Below are positions 1 to 5,643 of a DNA stretch of 5,643 nucleotides, in pieces. Made by a program: the position numbers and the translations under genes. Under the pieces are notes generated by a model. The model saw nothing but the letters and a program-made list of their open reading frames with translations, was not told the origin of the DNA and searched no databases. The DNA comes from JAVBOP01 sp031550405 (GTDB lineage: Bacteria; Bacteroidota; Ignavibacteria; Kapaibacteriales; UBA2268). The stretch's first letter is position 1. Every line of letters starts with the position of its first letter. The stretch is taken from contig JAVBOP010000149.1 of assembly GCA_031550405.1 (NCBI GenBank), positions 1-5,643 on the forward strand, written 5' to 3'.

Positions 1-1
1 A

Positions 2-546
2 AAATTTCTCAAAGTTAGCCCTACATCCATTTTCCGTTGGATCAAAGAATTTTATAAAAAATGGCAAGATAGCGATAACAAAGAATCTGTAAGTAGCAAT
101 AAAACAACAGATATAATTGAATTTGACGAAATCTATACTTACGTAAAAAAAAACTAAATATAGTTGCAATATGGACTGCTTATTCTCGAGGACGAGGTTG
201 TGTTATTGCGTTTGAAATTGGTGATGAAGGCTTAAAAAATGGCAAAAAAAGTGCAAAAAATATTTATGAAAAAGCGAAATCAATTGCTGGTAAAATTCGG
301 CATATTTTTACGGATGCCAATAGCTGTTATGACGTGATTTTTCAGGATGTTCCTGAGGCTCATACGATGACGAAGGCAGAAACGCATCTGATTGAAAGTT
401 CAAATTCTTCGTTCAGAGACAATTTAGCAAGGTTCAATAGAAAAACTAAAAGATACACTAAGTCATTGAAAATGCTAGAGATTACATTAGATTTATTTTT
501 AGATAAAACCTTAAATGATTTTGATTATGAGTTAAAAATCACATAA
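2..546 (+). CDS. IS1-family transposase, 5'-truncated by window, two frames joined by a -1 shift
   Basis: A DDE-type transposase that would cut and join the ends of its own element. The N-terminus lies before base 1. The first frame runs from 2 to a TAA at 155-157 and contains a helix-turn-helix-like stretch (SPTSIFRWIKEFYKKW) and the first catalytic Asp in IIEFDEIYTYV (codon 125-127). The second frame, one base back, starts at CTA 154 and runs to TAA 544-546. It holds the second Asp in FTDANSCYD (codon 313-315) and the Glu in HLIESSNSSFRDNLARF (codon 394-396). The latter aligns by eye with the IS1 InsB block around IERHNLNLRQHLARL, and the following KTKRYTKSLKMLE matches the IS1 SLSFSKSVELHD block. 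So the full catalytic triad exists only if the frames are joined. The joint could be programmed frameshifting or an A-tract deletion; the family call is firm, activity is not. Confidence 0.8.
145..157 (+). promoter_or_regulatory. candidate -1 ribosomal frameshift site (A AAA AAC TAA)
   Basis: Nine A residues (145-153) followed by C form the slippery heptamer A AAA AAC at 148-154 in the correct phase, because the upstream frame reads AAA 149-151 and AAC 152-154. A stop codon, TAA 155-157, follows directly. A one-base backward slip puts the ribosome on CTA 154-156, exactly the frame of the rest of the transposase. The same heptamer is the known frameshift signal of IS1 insA/insB. A one-base loss from a run of ten A would give the same picture. 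Confidence 0.55.
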
Positions 547-612
547 GAAACAATAAAGTAACAATACCACTGAATATTTGGCAAATAAAAATATCAAAGA
601 AATTATATATAT

Positions 613-636
613 ACTATTAGGTAGAACTTAACAACC
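613..636 (+). repeat. possible right terminal inverted repeat of the IS1 element
   Basis: Read inward from 636 on the minus strand the sequence starts GGTTGTTAAGTTCTACC. IS1-family ends start GGT and carry an AACTTA-like block about ten bases in, and this fits loosely. It lies about 70-90 bases after the transposase stop, a reasonable position for a right end. The composition changes sharply just after 636, which also suggests a boundary. The matching left end is outside the window. Confidence 0.3.
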
Positions 637-664
637 GTGGGGGGGGAGACGACGACGTTCGGGG
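637..664. other. G-rich low-complexity patch
   Basis: The patch contains G8 (639-646), an AGACGACGACG repeat (647-657) and G4 (661-664), inside a region otherwise dominated by A and T. It has only two separate G runs of three or more, so even splitting G8 gives three tracts, short of the four needed for a simple intramolecular G-quadruplex. It starts at the proposed IS end, so it could be target-site DNA from a different source, a variable simple repeat, or an assembly joint. Confidence 0.4.
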
Positions 665-846
665 TTTTCCTTGTTCGTAAGGGATATTTTACTTGTAAGC
701 TCATTTATTCTGGGGATAAGTGCATCATTTTATTTTCCAACAATCTCTAAAATTTGGATTATGATAAAACACAATAAGATTTTTTGTTCTGATACAGCAA
801 ACAAAGCTGCTCAACATTCAGCAGAAACCATTATCCAAGTCCCTTT

Positions 847-2733
847 TTATCCTTTTACATCATAGAAACAAGCATCATCAGGAAATTTAATGTTAGGTAT
901 CCAAAATGGTTTACCATTCCAACCTTTGGAAACTTGCCCATTAACACGGTACAACATCAATACTAATGATTTATTTAATTTGTCGCCAATTTTACGGTCG
1001 GTTGGAGATAATAGAGTGCCTGTGCCTTTTGAAATATCTCTATCTCTACGAATTATTAGGCAACATTGTGTACTTGGTCGTTTTACGCTTAACGATTGTA
1101 CGCAGTTTATAAACTTTTCTGTATCCCAATCAACAACTTCCATACTGCCGACATATCTTAACAGTTTTTGAATTGCATCAAAAGTCGTTGTTTCCATTTC
1201 ATGTTCTATGGTGTATTGAATGAGCAAATCGTCAATTTCTTTTGTGTAATGTTCAATAGGATTATTCGGAAAAAAATTTACTCCTCCTGCAACAAAATTT
1301 AGGAGCTCGTTATCAATAACATTCTTGCGGGTTGGTTGTATGTTTTTAGGGTAAATCAGCTGAACCCCTGATAATCCGAATTCTTCTATTTGTTTTATTA
1401 ATATGCAGTTAGAATTGTTTAACTCGGTAAATAAGCGGTGCAATATCGGTGGAATATAAATTCTCATTAGACCTTGATCACGGTCGTAACCAAACATCCG
1501 CGAGTGTTGCCAGAAAGTATCTGCTTGCGGAGTTTTTGATTTGCGACAGTAATAAATTGTTTGCAATTTTGGCAGTGTAATTCCACGCCCTAAGCTGTTT
1601 CCGCCAATAACTATATTGAAACCGCTATTATAATCAATTTCTATAGGAGAAGCCGAGTTTAGTACAACAGTATTTATTTTTAAATCGAATAAAAGCTGCA
1701 ATACTGTAGATTGAATGTCTTCAAAATTAGTTATTTCAGGTTTTGTTTTTTGCAAATCCAACCATGCTGCATGTAAATTTTTTTCAAATGTTATACTTTC
1801 CGTTTCAGATTCTTCAAGTAAAAAATTTAAATATTCACTAATTTTACTTGCAAAAATTTCGTGATCTTTTATTCTTACACTAGGGTGTATTAAAAAATTG
1901 CAAGTATCTTTTTGTTTTTCTTGAAAATCAGCACAAACCACAAGAAAAGACATTAAACTGTCCCTCAAACCTTGCGGAATAAATTCGCTATCGTCTTTAA
2001 CTGCATTTAATTCAGTTTCGCCTGTAAAACGAATACAATACGAAGTTGGATCAGAATACACAAAATCACCACCCAAATAGCCATTACCAGGTTTGAAATA
2101 ATTTACAAAGGAAGGTTTCCAACCAGAGAATTCCGATTGCAATAAAATTGATTGCGGGGTTGCCGTTACTTGCAAATATATGCTGCCGCTTGCCAAGTCT
2201 TTAATTGAGGCAAGGTGTTTGTTTATTGTACTTACATTGCCTTTGTTTACTAAAGTATTTAAACTTGCCGCATCAGCCTCATCATCAACAATAACAATTG
2301 GTTTGGCAGAACAATAACCCGAAGAAGAAAGGATATTGCGCCACCGTTTAAGTACATTTGTATTTTTTTTCAAAACTACAATAATTGGCTTTCGCATTTT
2401 TGACGATAAGAACTTGACGTCATCATACTCGCTGAATACAAAAAAGGTTGTTAAGCTTTTATCTGCTCGTTCAAAGGTTTGCTTTTGTAGGTAAACATTA
2501 TCAGTTGTGAGAAAAAGAAATATTGGGAACTCTTCATCGGCTAATTTTGCAATAACTCCTAATGTTTGAGCAGTTTTTCCGCTTTGAACGTTGCCCAGTA
2601 GAAGTCCGCTAATATGGCTTGTGTAATCAAAATTTTGCTGAATATTTGCAAACACGGAATTTGAAGTGTCCGTAATTGTCTCTGCAAGATTCTTATTATC
2701 AATTTTATTTAGATATTCTGATAAGTTGTTCAT
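847..2733 (-). CDS. Z1 domain-containing DEAD-like ATPase, restriction subunit
   Basis: A 628-residue superfamily 2 helicase-like ATPase, probably the NTP-hydrolysing partner of the adjacent nuclease (the role of H.CglI/N.NgoAVII). Visible motifs: Walker A GNVQSGKT at 47-54; Walker B/DEAD box IVIVDDEAD with DDEAD at 150-154; motif III-like TATP at 190-193; then a Z1-type core with GGNSLGRGITL (Arg383 in GRG) and QADTFWQHSRMFGYDRD (Arg412 a candidate arginine finger). All are intact. There is no signal peptide or membrane segment, so it should be cytoplasmic. The ATG at 2733 lies 10 bases after the nuclease stop and has no Shine-Dalgarno; no alternative in-frame start looks better. It is the last gene of the operon, and its stop is about 300 bases from the convergent transposase. 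The family assignment is strong; the role as a restriction subunit comes from the neighbours. Confidence 0.9.
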   Translation of the reverse strand: MNNLSEYLNKIDNKNLAETITDTSNSVFANIQQNFDYTSHISGLLLGNVQSGKTAQTLGVIAKLADEEFPIFLFLTTDNVYLQKQTFERADKSLTTFFVFSEYDDVKFLSSKMRKPIIVVLKKNTNVLKRWRNILSSSGYCSAKPIVIVDDEADAASLNTLVNKGNVSTINKHLASIKDLASGSIYLQVTATPQSILLQSEFSGWKPSFVNYFKPGNGYLGGDFVYSDPTSYCIRFTGETELNAVKDDSEFIPQGLRDSLMSFLVVCADFQEKQKDTCNFLIHPSVRIKDHEIFASKISEYLNFLLEESETESITFEKNLHAAWLDLQKTKPEITNFEDIQSTVLQLLFDLKINTVVLNSASPIEIDYNSGFNIVIGGNSLGRGITLPKLQTIYYCRKSKTPQADTFWQHSRMFGYDRDQGLMRIYIPPILHRLFTELNNSNCILIKQIEEFGLSGVQLIYPKNIQPTRKNVIDNELLNFVAGGVNFFPNNPIEHYTKEIDDLLIQYTIEHEMETTTFDAIQKLLRYVGSMEVVDWDTEKFINCVQSLSVKRPSTQCCLIIRRDRDISKGTGTLLSPTDRKIGDKLNKSLVLMLYRVNGQVSKGWNGKPFWIPNIKFPDDACFYDVKG

Positions 2734-2743
2734 TATTTATTAA

Positions 2744-3766
2744 CTAAAATTCGATTAACCATAAATTGGCATCAGTAGTAGCAGATAATTTCATTGCCTT
2801 TCTACCGTATTGCGACAAAACATCTTCAGTTACTGGAGTTCCCATTGTTAATGCTCCGCTTTGTTCTAATTTGCCTTTTATCCATTTTCCCAAAATTGTT
2901 AAATCTTTTTGAGAACGTAAATTTTTACTGTTTTGACCATTTGTCTCACAAGCAAAACGCCAACCGTCATTTGTAACTACATCAAAGGTTTTGTTTACAG
3001 GATAATTCGGTTGTCTTGTAACAGTAATAGGCACAATAATTTCAACTTCATACCAAGGGCGTGGAGTTATAAAATTCCGTTGCGTCTTTCTTCCTTTTCC
3101 AAAAAAGCAGTTCAAATTGCTTTTGGCTTCTGTTTTCATTGGAATATCAAAAACAACATCGGTTCTTGTTGCCACAATTCTTGTCAATTCCTCAGATGAA
3201 ACTTTATTTACTCCGTAATGATTTTCTAATAAATCGTTGTTATTGACAAAATTATCTATATGAAAATCAGTAATTATTTTACCAAGTTTGTCAAATAAGT
3301 TTTGAATGGATTTGTCTATTGTTTTTGCATTTTCTCCATCAAAATAGCAATCCGCTTCATAAAGTTTGTACGTAGAATTTAAAAGGCTGCTTAAGTTAGA
3401 AGACCCGACAATCGCACCAAAACAATTATTTTGTTTGTTGAAAGAATACAATTTTCCGTGAAAACGCATAGAATTGGATAAATAAACTGCGCCTCTATTC
3501 TGAACTTGCAGAGTTTCATTTAAAGCCAACGCCGAATAATATTGTTGTTTTGTAAACCCGTCAAAATAGTGCATTCCAATAAGTATTTCTATATGCGGTC
3601 TTTCATTGTTTTCAACGATCTTTTTTAACTCAATTAAAGAATCAGAAGAAACAAATCCCGTAGCTATTCGGACTTGCTCGGCTCTTGATAAATTTTCAAG
3701 CCAAACTTTTTGCGTGGTTCTATTTGAAAATTTCGCAGGCGGATAATTTGATAAAAGCAGCTCCAT
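2744..3766 (-). CDS. NgoFVII-family type restriction endonuclease (PLD fold)
   Basis: The DNA-cutting subunit, about 340 residues. The N-terminal half is a phospholipase D-type nuclease domain with a single active-site set: HGK at 103-105, GSSN at 121-124 and Glu137 in LYEADC, the His-Lys-Asn-Glu pattern of BfiI-like enzymes, which cut without a metal ion and share one active site per dimer. The C-terminal part, roughly 210-300 (PRPWYEVEIIVP, NDGWRFACETNGQNSKNLRS), resembles the B3-like DNA-binding domain of R.NgoAVII and should determine the target. I start at ATG 3766, 14 bases after the methyltransferase stop; a TTG at 3772 would add two residues. No strong ribosome site is seen, so translational coupling to the upstream gene is possible. 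The nuclease family is clear from motifs and context; the domain limits are approximate. Confidence 0.88.
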   Translation of the reverse strand: MELLLSNYPPAKFSNRTTQKVWLENLSRAEQVRIATGFVSSDSLIELKKIVENNERPHIEILIGMHYFDGFTKQQYYSALALNETLQVQNRGAVYLSNSMRFHGKLYSFNKQNNCFGAIVGSSNLSSLLNSTYKLYEADCYFDGENAKTIDKSIQNLFDKLGKIITDFHIDNFVNNNDLLENHYGVNKVSSEELTRIVATRTDVVFDIPMKTEAKSNLNCFFGKGRKTQRNFITPRPWYEVEIIVPITVTRQPNYPVNKTFDVVTNDGWRFACETNGQNSKNLRSQKDLTILGKWIKGKLEQSGALTMGTPVTEDVLSQYGRKAMKLSATTDANLWLIEF

Positions 3767-3780
3767 AGGCAAAGAAAAAT

Positions 3781-4875
3781 TTAAGCGGTTATCATTGATA
3801 ATCGTTCAGCAAAAGGCATACTTACTAATCGTTCCCTCATCTGCATCAGATCATTCGTTTTATATTCATTTCTGAAAAGCGGTAAAAGCGTTTTTGCCAA
3901 TTCCTCAACTCCTTTTGGCGGTACAGCATTGCCAATTTGCCGCCTTACTTCTGTTGTAGAACCTTCAAAAACGAAATCATCAGGAAACGATTGAAGCCTT
4001 GCTCTTTCTCTATTAGTTAATGCACGAGGTTCAGGATAATGATACCCCCAAGTTCCACCTCCCCCTGCAGCAATAATGGTTTTTGCAGGTTCATCAAGTT
4101 TCAATCTTCGATAAACATGGCTAATTAGTCCTTTTACATAATAAGGATTGTCTTTGGGAATATCCGTAAAATTACCACCTTCAGGAATTAAATTCAACAT
4201 TTCACGAGTTTTGTCTGAAATCTTTAATAACTCATTATTTAAACGTACTTTCTCGACTTCTTTTAATGCTTCGCCTGCAGTAAAATATGGTTTTTCCCTA
4301 TCTACTCCATACGTTGGTTTCGGATGTTCAAAGTGAAATCCAGTGTCTACTCTAATTCCGACTATCAAAACCCTTTCGCGAAATTGTGGAACCCCATATT
4401 CAGCAAATTTATACAATTTTGGCATTACTACATAACTAGGTTCTATCTTGTCAAAATCTTCTATTATTTGCTGAATTGCCTTTTTTTCATTTGCTGTTAA
4501 CAACCCTTTGACATTTTCTGCTACAAATGCCTTGGGTTTTTTTGCATCCACAAAGCGTAAAAAACTTTTGTAAAGATTTCCTCTTTCTCCCTTTAATCCC
4601 GGCTGCTTCCAAATCATTGAAAAATCTTGACAAGGGAAACCGCCCAAAATCAAATCGCAGTCAGGGATTGTTTTATCTTTATAAGGATCTATTTGCTCAA
4701 TATCTTTTTCAACAATTATGTTGCCGAAATTTTTCTTGAAAGTTTCGCAAGCCCAATGAGCAAAATCATTAGCCCAAACAGTTTCATAACCTTGATTATG
4801 AAAACCAAGGTCAAGCCCTCCACACCCTGAAAACAAGGATATTATTTTAGGTTTATATTTAGTATTTTTACTCAT
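3781..4875 (-). CDS. dcm: DNA (cytosine-5-)-methyltransferase
   Basis: Transfers a methyl group from S-adenosylmethionine to C5 of cytosine in the system's recognition site, protecting host DNA. The 364 residues carry the ordered C5-methylase motifs: I, SLFSGCGGLDLGF at 13-25; IV, GGFPCQDFS with catalytic Cys82; VI, ENV at 120-122; VIII, QFRER at 164-168; IX-like, RALTNRERARLQSFPDDF; X, GNAVPP. The stretch between VIII and IX, about 175-255, is short and should hold the target recognition region. An upstream in-frame TTG at 4881 gives an MIMSK start, but ATG 4875 is preferred: a good promoter lies just upstream and the six extra bases add nothing recognisable. The symbol is used generically; the specificity need not be that of E. 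coli Dcm. It is the first gene of the proposed three-gene transcript, so protection is made together with or before cutting. Confidence 0.95.
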   Translation of the reverse strand: MSKNTKYKPKIISLFSGCGGLDLGFHNQGYETVWANDFAHWACETFKKNFGNIIVEKDIEQIDPYKDKTIPDCDLILGGFPCQDFSMIWKQPGLKGERGNLYKSFLRFVDAKKPKAFVAENVKGLLTANEKKAIQQIIEDFDKIEPSYVVMPKLYKFAEYGVPQFRERVLIVGIRVDTGFHFEHPKPTYGVDREKPYFTAGEALKEVEKVRLNNELLKISDKTREMLNLIPEGGNFTDIPKDNPYYVKGLISHVYRRLKLDEPAKTIIAAGGGGTWGYHYPEPRALTNRERARLQSFPDDFVFEGSTTEVRRQIGNAVPPKGVEELAKTLLPLFRNEYKTNDLMQMRERLVSMPFAERLSMITA

Positions 4876-4896
4876 TATCAATAATCTCTTAATCTA

Positions 4897-4928
4897 CAAA
4901 AGTACAATTTTTTTGGAAGCTAACCAAT
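4897..4928 (-). promoter_or_regulatory. Bacteroidetes-type promoter of methyltransferase operon
   Basis: On the minus strand, TACTTTTG (4904-4897) is a full match to the Bacteroidetes -7 box TAnnTTTG. ATTG (4928-4925), one base off the -33 TTTG, lies 20 bases upstream, the usual spacing. The -33 part sits inside the last codons of vsr. The transcript would have a leader of only about 15-20 bases before ATG 4875. It would let the restriction-modification genes be expressed independently of vsr. Confidence 0.55.
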
Positions 4929-5339
4929 TCTTAATTTTTCAATTAAATTTGTTATTACTTGTTCTATTTTTTCTTGTGTTTTAATTTCGCATTCCCATAC
5001 AACAATGATGTTCCATCCTGATTTTTTTAAAATTTCTTGATTTTTAGCATCTCTTTCTTCATTAGTTTTAAGCTTATTTTTCCAATACTCAATATTGGAT
5101 TTCGGTAAATGCGCTCTTTTGCAATTTTTGTGATTGTGCCAAAAACAGCCATGCACAAATATCACAGTTCTGTATTTTGGAAGAACAATATCAGGTTTTC
5201 CTTGTAATCTTTTATCGTTAATTCTATAGCGGAACCCTTTTACAAAAAGTGCTTTTCGTAATAAAATTTCAGGCTTCGTATTATTTGACCTGATTTTTGA
5301 CATCATTACTGAGCGTTCTTGTTTGCTTAAATTATCCAT
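4920..5339 (-). CDS. vsr: Very short patch repair endonuclease Vsr
   Basis: Nicks DNA next to T:G mismatches that arise when 5-methylcytosine deaminates, starting short-patch repair back to C:G. The protein is 139 residues, full length for the family. Key residues of E. coli Vsr are conserved at nearly identical positions: Glu24, Asp50 (GKPDIV), His63 and His68 (FVHGCFWHNH), and the zinc ligands Cys65, His70, Cys73 and Cys117. The N-terminal SKQERSVMMSKIRSNNTKPE is the usual Vsr opening that contacts mismatched DNA. ATG 5339 is preceded by AAGGA three bases away, a weak ribosome site. It ends 44 bases before the methyltransferase start and most likely repairs the lesions created by that enzyme; the exact mismatch context it prefers is unknown. 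Confidence 0.95.
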   Translation of the reverse strand: MDNLSKQERSVMMSKIRSNNTKPEILLRKALFVKGFRYRINDKRLQGKPDIVLPKYRTVIFVHGCFWHNHKNCKRAHLPKSNIEYWKNKLKTNEERDAKNQEILKKSGWNIIVVWECEIKTQEKIEQVITNLIEKLRIG

Positions 5340-5381
5340 TGTTCCTTAGTTTCTAACTCTTGTTTCGCAATTGTTCAAGCA

Positions 5382-5414
5382 AAAAAGTACTAAAAGAATT
5401 ACTTTATGAACAAT
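5382..5414 (-). promoter_or_regulatory. candidate promoter of vsr
   Basis: On the minus strand, TACTTTTT (5389-5382) matches the TAnnTTTG -7 box except for the last base, and ATTG (5414-5411) lies 21 bases upstream as a -33 element. It shares the core GTACTTTT with the methyltransferase promoter. The leader to ATG 5339 would be about 35-40 bases. In such AT-rich DNA a match of this quality can occur by chance. Confidence 0.35.
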
Positions 5415-5490
5415 ATACATATTTTTTTTATATTTTCAATAACTCTGTAAAATAGCTTACCAACGGATAAATAACAATATTTTCATACAG

Positions 5491-5517
5491 ATGCCTCTTA
5501 AAATTCGGTCATGCCTC
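5491..5517. repeat. short direct repeat ATGCCTC, 20-base period
   Basis: ATGCCTC occurs at 5491-5497 and 5511-5517, start to start 20 bases, close to two helical turns. Such spacing suits a pair of protein half-sites, but the repeat is only seven bases, is about 80-100 bases upstream of the candidate vsr promoter, and may be chance. Confidence 0.2.
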
Positions 5518-5643
5518 ACAATAGTTGATAGGTATATTTTGATTATATTATTTTTTATACATTTATTAATAATAAAGCTATGCTTCATCATCAACTTTTG
5601 ACTTGCCTATAACATTGTAGTAATAATTTGACAAAAAATGGTC

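Larger units (their letters stand above)
1..636 (+). mobile_element. IS1-family insertion sequence, right-hand part
   Basis: The stretch encodes the catalytic part of an IS1-type transposase and runs on about 90 bases beyond its stop codon. The left end lies outside the window. The right boundary at 636 is a guess: the last bases, read inward on the minus strand, begin GGTTGTTAAGTT, which resembles the GGT...AACTTA layout of IS1 terminal repeats. Without the left end, neither the inverted repeat nor the 8-9 base target duplication usual for IS1 can be tested. The element converges tail to tail on the restriction-modification genes and ends about 210 bases from them, which fits a region open to insertion and exchange. 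Confidence 0.75.
547..846. other. gene-poor spacer between IS1 transposase and Z1 ATPase gene
   Basis: The two flanking genes converge here. Bases 547-636 are AT-rich and probably belong to the IS end. Bases 637-664 are an abrupt G-rich patch. Bases 671-846 could encode a TTG-started peptide that runs on to 865 (64 residues, one hydrophobic segment near its N-terminus), but it overlaps the 3' end of the ATPase gene, has no ribosome binding site and resembles nothing I know, so I do not call it. No convincing terminator is visible for either gene: the best hairpin (807-824, five pairs) has no T run. Confidence 0.5.
847..5339 (-). other. ATP-dependent restriction-modification locus, CglI/NgoAVII-like, with vsr
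   Basis: Four minus-strand genes in the order vsr, C5 methyltransferase, PLD-fold endonuclease, Z1 ATPase. The last three are separated by 14 and 10 bases and should be co-transcribed. An NgoFVII-type nuclease beside a Z1-domain ATPase and a C5 methyltransferase is the composition of CglI and NgoAVII. There the nuclease and ATPase form a heterotetramer that cuts a few bases from an asymmetric GCCGC site in an NTP-dependent way. Whether this system recognises the same sequence cannot be read from the window. No controller (C) protein, MutL-type ATPase or other accessory defence gene is present. Confidence 0.85.
5340..5643. other. AT-rich non-coding region upstream of vsr
   Basis: No reading frame of useful length exists on either strand. 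Apart from the candidate vsr promoter, it contains long A/T runs, a pair of ATGCCTC direct repeats (5491-5497 and 5511-5517) and no visible tRNA, terminator or IS end. It could contain the end of whatever lies to the right, beyond 5643. Confidence 0.6.

Noticed and set aside
637..664. G-quadruplex.
   Set aside because: Even splitting the G8 run gives only three G tracts; a fourth is missing nearby.
807..824. Hairpin CTGCT/AGCAG as a terminator for the minus-strand operon.
   Set aside because: Only five base pairs with an eight-base loop and no T run on the transcript's 3' side.
671..865. A 64-residue plus-strand reading frame with a hydrophobic segment near its N-terminus.
   Set aside because: It starts at TTG without a ribosome site, overlaps the end of the ATPase gene on the other strand, and resembles no family I know. 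It is probably chance in AT-rich DNA.
890..1171. A 93-residue plus-strand reading frame.
   Set aside because: It lies wholly opposite the ATPase gene, whose motifs and length make the minus strand the coding strand.
847..5339. A MutL/MORC-associated Z1 defence island or DISARM.
   Set aside because: Z1, Dcm and Vsr do occur in MORC-type islands, but no HATPase, AIPR or DUF4420 protein is present, and the PLD nuclease is of NgoFVII type without the DISARM DUF1998 or helicase genes. The CglI/NgoAVII class fits all four genes.
5340..5643. A controller (C) protein gene or small regulator upstream of vsr.
   Set aside because: All frames on both strands are closed by stops within a few dozen codons, and no helix-turn-helix peptide is visible.

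Overview
The window is AT-rich and looks like an accessory region of a Bacteroidetes-type bacterium. The support for that is indirect. Start codons mostly lack Shine-Dalgarno sequences. A match to the Bacteroidetes -7 box (TAnnTTTG), with an ATTG about 20 bases upstream, precedes the methyltransferase gene, and a weaker copy precedes vsr. No RNA gene, CRISPR array or taxonomic marker is present, so the lineage is an inference.

Layout. (1) Bases 1 to about 636 on the plus strand hold the right-hand part of an IS1-family insertion sequence. Its transposase is read in two frames that meet at an A9 tract containing the heptamer A AAA AAC, followed at once by a stop. This is either programmed -1 frameshifting or a homopolymer lesion. 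(2) Bases 637-846 hold no convincing gene. They begin with a short G-rich patch (G8, a GAC repeat, G4) that stands out from the AT-rich surroundings. (3) Bases 847-5339 on the minus strand hold four genes, in transcription order: a Vsr mismatch endonuclease, a C5 cytosine DNA methyltransferase, a phospholipase D-fold restriction endonuclease of the NgoFVII/NgoAVII type, and a DEAD-like ATPase with a Z1 domain. (4) Bases 5340-5643 are the AT-rich upstream region with a candidate promoter and no gene.

How the genes work together. The set matches the ATP-dependent restriction-modification systems CglI (Corynebacterium) and NgoAVII (Neisseria), in which a PLD-type nuclease with a B3-like DNA-binding domain forms a complex with a Z1-domain ATPase, and a C5 methyltransferase protects host sites. 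Vsr would repair T:G mismatches left when the 5-methylcytosines made by the methyltransferase deaminate. All catalytic motifs I can check by eye are present in the four proteins, so the system looks intact. Methyltransferase, nuclease and ATPase are spaced 10-14 bases apart and probably form one transcript from a promoter at the 3' end of vsr. The architecture belongs to a known class. The points of interest are the promoter placement, the attached vsr, the unknown specificity, and the IS1 frameshift lying inside the catalytic core.
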